From an uncultured Pseudomonadota bacterium (GTDB lineage Bacteria; Myxococcota_A; UBA796; CAJQPC01): 43,029 nt of DNA. Below are positions 42,349 to 43,029 of the stretch, piece by piece; the stretch's first letter is position 1; each line of letters begins with the position of its first letter. The notes beneath the pieces are model-generated. The model was not told the origin of the DNA. It did not search any database and was given only the letters and a program-made list of their open reading frames with translations. A program made the position numbers and the translations under genes. Where the stretch lies: NCBI GenBank assembly GCA_913060515.1, contig CAJXRZ010000049.1, positions 1-43,029 on the forward strand, written 5' to 3'.

Positions 42349-42440
42349 GAGCGTCTGTCTCCTGTTTCGCCTCTTTGGACACCACCCCCACAACAAAGCG
42401 TCACCTTGCTGCCCGAAGATCCGGTGTGCAGCTTGTGGAC

Positions 42441-42875
42441 ATGGACTCACATATCTATCGATGCGCTGCCTGTGGTGGCATCAACCGCGTGCCTGCCAGC
42501 CGCGTCAATCAAGCCCCAACCTGTGGTCGCTGCAAGAAGAAGCTGGCGTTGGACAACGCCCCCTTTGATGTGGACGACGCTGCGCTTGCGCGCTTGGTCG
42601 CCAAGTCGCCCGTGCCGGTCTTGGTGGACTTCTGGGCCCCTTGGTGTGCGCCCTGTCGGGCGGTGGCGCCGCACTTGGTGCAGCTTGGCCAGCGCAAGGC
42701 CGGCCGCATGCTGATCGCCAAGGTGAACACCCAGAACCATCCCAAGACCGCTGCGGCTCTGCACGTCAAAGCCATTCCCACCTTGGCCATCTGGAAGGGT
42801 GGGCATGTCGTGGAGCAGCAGGCGGGCGCGAGAATGGGGCTGCAGCTCGACGAGCTGGTTGACCCCCATCTCTAA
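42441..42875 (+). CDS. trxC: Thioredoxin 2 with N-terminal zinc-ribbon
   Basis: This 144-residue protein is a TrxC-type thioredoxin that reduces cytoplasmic disulfides. The N-terminal zinc-binding Cys pairs are CAAC (C8, C11) and CGRC (C28, C31). The thioredoxin fold follows: VPVLVDFWAPWCAPCRAVAPHL, with active site WCAPC (residues 68-72), where the usual Gly is Ala, and the cis-Pro loop KAIPTLAIW. ATG 42441 is preferred over the upstream in-frame ATG, because the zinc ribbon begins only six residues later. TrxC is often oxidative-stress regulated. It is divergent from the DUF4097 lipoprotein. Confidence 0.94.
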   Translation: MDSHIYRCAACGGINRVPASRVNQAPTCGRCKKKLALDNAPFDVDDAALARLVAKSPVPVLVDFWAPWCAPCRAVAPHLVQLGQRKAGRMLIAKVNTQNHPKTAAALHVKAIPTLAIWKGGHVVEQQAGARMGLQLDELVDPHL

Positions 42876-42953
42876 GGGTTTGGCCGAAGATAGACGCTTC
42901 GTCTGAGAGCTCTTTGGGCCGGCTTGGCAAGGTGGATCGGCGAAGGAAGGCCC

Positions 42954-43029
42954 GGAAGGCCGGACCCCGGAAGGCCGGACCCCGGAAGGCCGGACCCCGG
43001 AAGGCCGGACCCCGGAAGGCCGGACCCCG
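42954..43029. repeat. 15-bp GC-rich tandem repeat at the window end
   Basis: Five perfect copies of GGAAGGCCGGACCCC (42954-42968, then every 15 bp to 43028) run into the window edge with one further base. The copies are identical. A near copy without the last bases (AAGGCCCGGAAGGC) precedes them. The repeat lies after the trxC stop in non-coding DNA. It may extend beyond the window, and its perfect copies are a likely reason the assembly ends here. Confidence 0.95.

Noticed and set aside
42954-43029. CRISPR array
   Set aside because: The 15-bp units are contiguous with no unique spacers.

Overview
The window is a GC-rich, densely coded stretch of bacterial chromosome. It carries Ser/Thr protein kinases, a kinase/ATPase/TPR regulator, an HDOD protein with a pseudo-receiver, many lipoproteins with Asp/Thr- or Asp/Gly-rich tethers, calcium-type DGVDND repeats and two-membrane (TonB/outer-membrane) machinery. 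This mix suggests a myxobacterium-like Gram-negative (Myxococcota or a related former deltaproteobacterial lineage), probably from a draft or metagenome assembly. The first 50 bases are not genomic: they are an Illumina Nextera i7 adapter, so the left edge is an assembly end. The right edge runs into a 15-bp tandem repeat.

Region 1 (51-6845): a truncated Ser/Thr kinase (minus strand); two tandem paralogous secreted/outer-membrane proteins; then a cobalamin riboswitch followed by a BtuB-like TonB-dependent receptor, a lipoprotein predicted to be a beta-propeller, a small Cys-containing lipoprotein and a cytochrome P460-like lipoprotein. This looks like a B12-controlled outer-membrane uptake operon with a BtuG-like surface partner, outside the Bacteroidota where BtuG is known.

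Region 2 (6864-16141): a PLP-dependent Cys/Met-metabolism enzyme divergent from an Lrp/AsnC regulator, with an inverted-repeat operator candidate between them; a stand-alone Lon N-terminal-domain protein; an EtfD-type membrane Fe-S oxidoreductase ending in a strong terminator; a hybrid histidine kinase; an SDR-type protein divergent from an RNase Z-like metallo-hydrolase; and a small gene interrupted by one in-frame TGA where Trp is expected.

Region 3 (16157-23487): a tightly packed minus-strand operon (MscS channel, alpha/beta-hydrolase lipoprotein, small lipoprotein), an Ig-like lipoprotein and inorganic pyrophosphatase. Divergent from these is a 1203-residue protein with a signal peptide, a long coiled-coil region, a multi-helix membrane domain, a degenerate P-loop ATPase and a winged-helix-like tail. 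It is the most unusual single gene here.

Region 4 (23533-36015): LysR with a divergent outer-membrane protein; a PhoX-like lipoprotein followed by a second MscS channel; a two-gene lipoprotein operon whose second gene has nine DGVDND repeats and a frameshift in repeat five; a HDOD/pseudo-receiver protein; and a kinase plus ATPase/TPR pair that appears to be one gene broken by a frameshift and a stop. CorA follows, convergent.

Region 5 (36070-43029): a beta-propeller lipoprotein with a Asp/Thr/Gly tether, a full-length Lhr-type helicase, a DUF4097-like repeat lipoprotein, thioredoxin 2 and the terminal tandem repeat. I saw no rRNA, tRNA, CRISPR array, transposase or phage gene.
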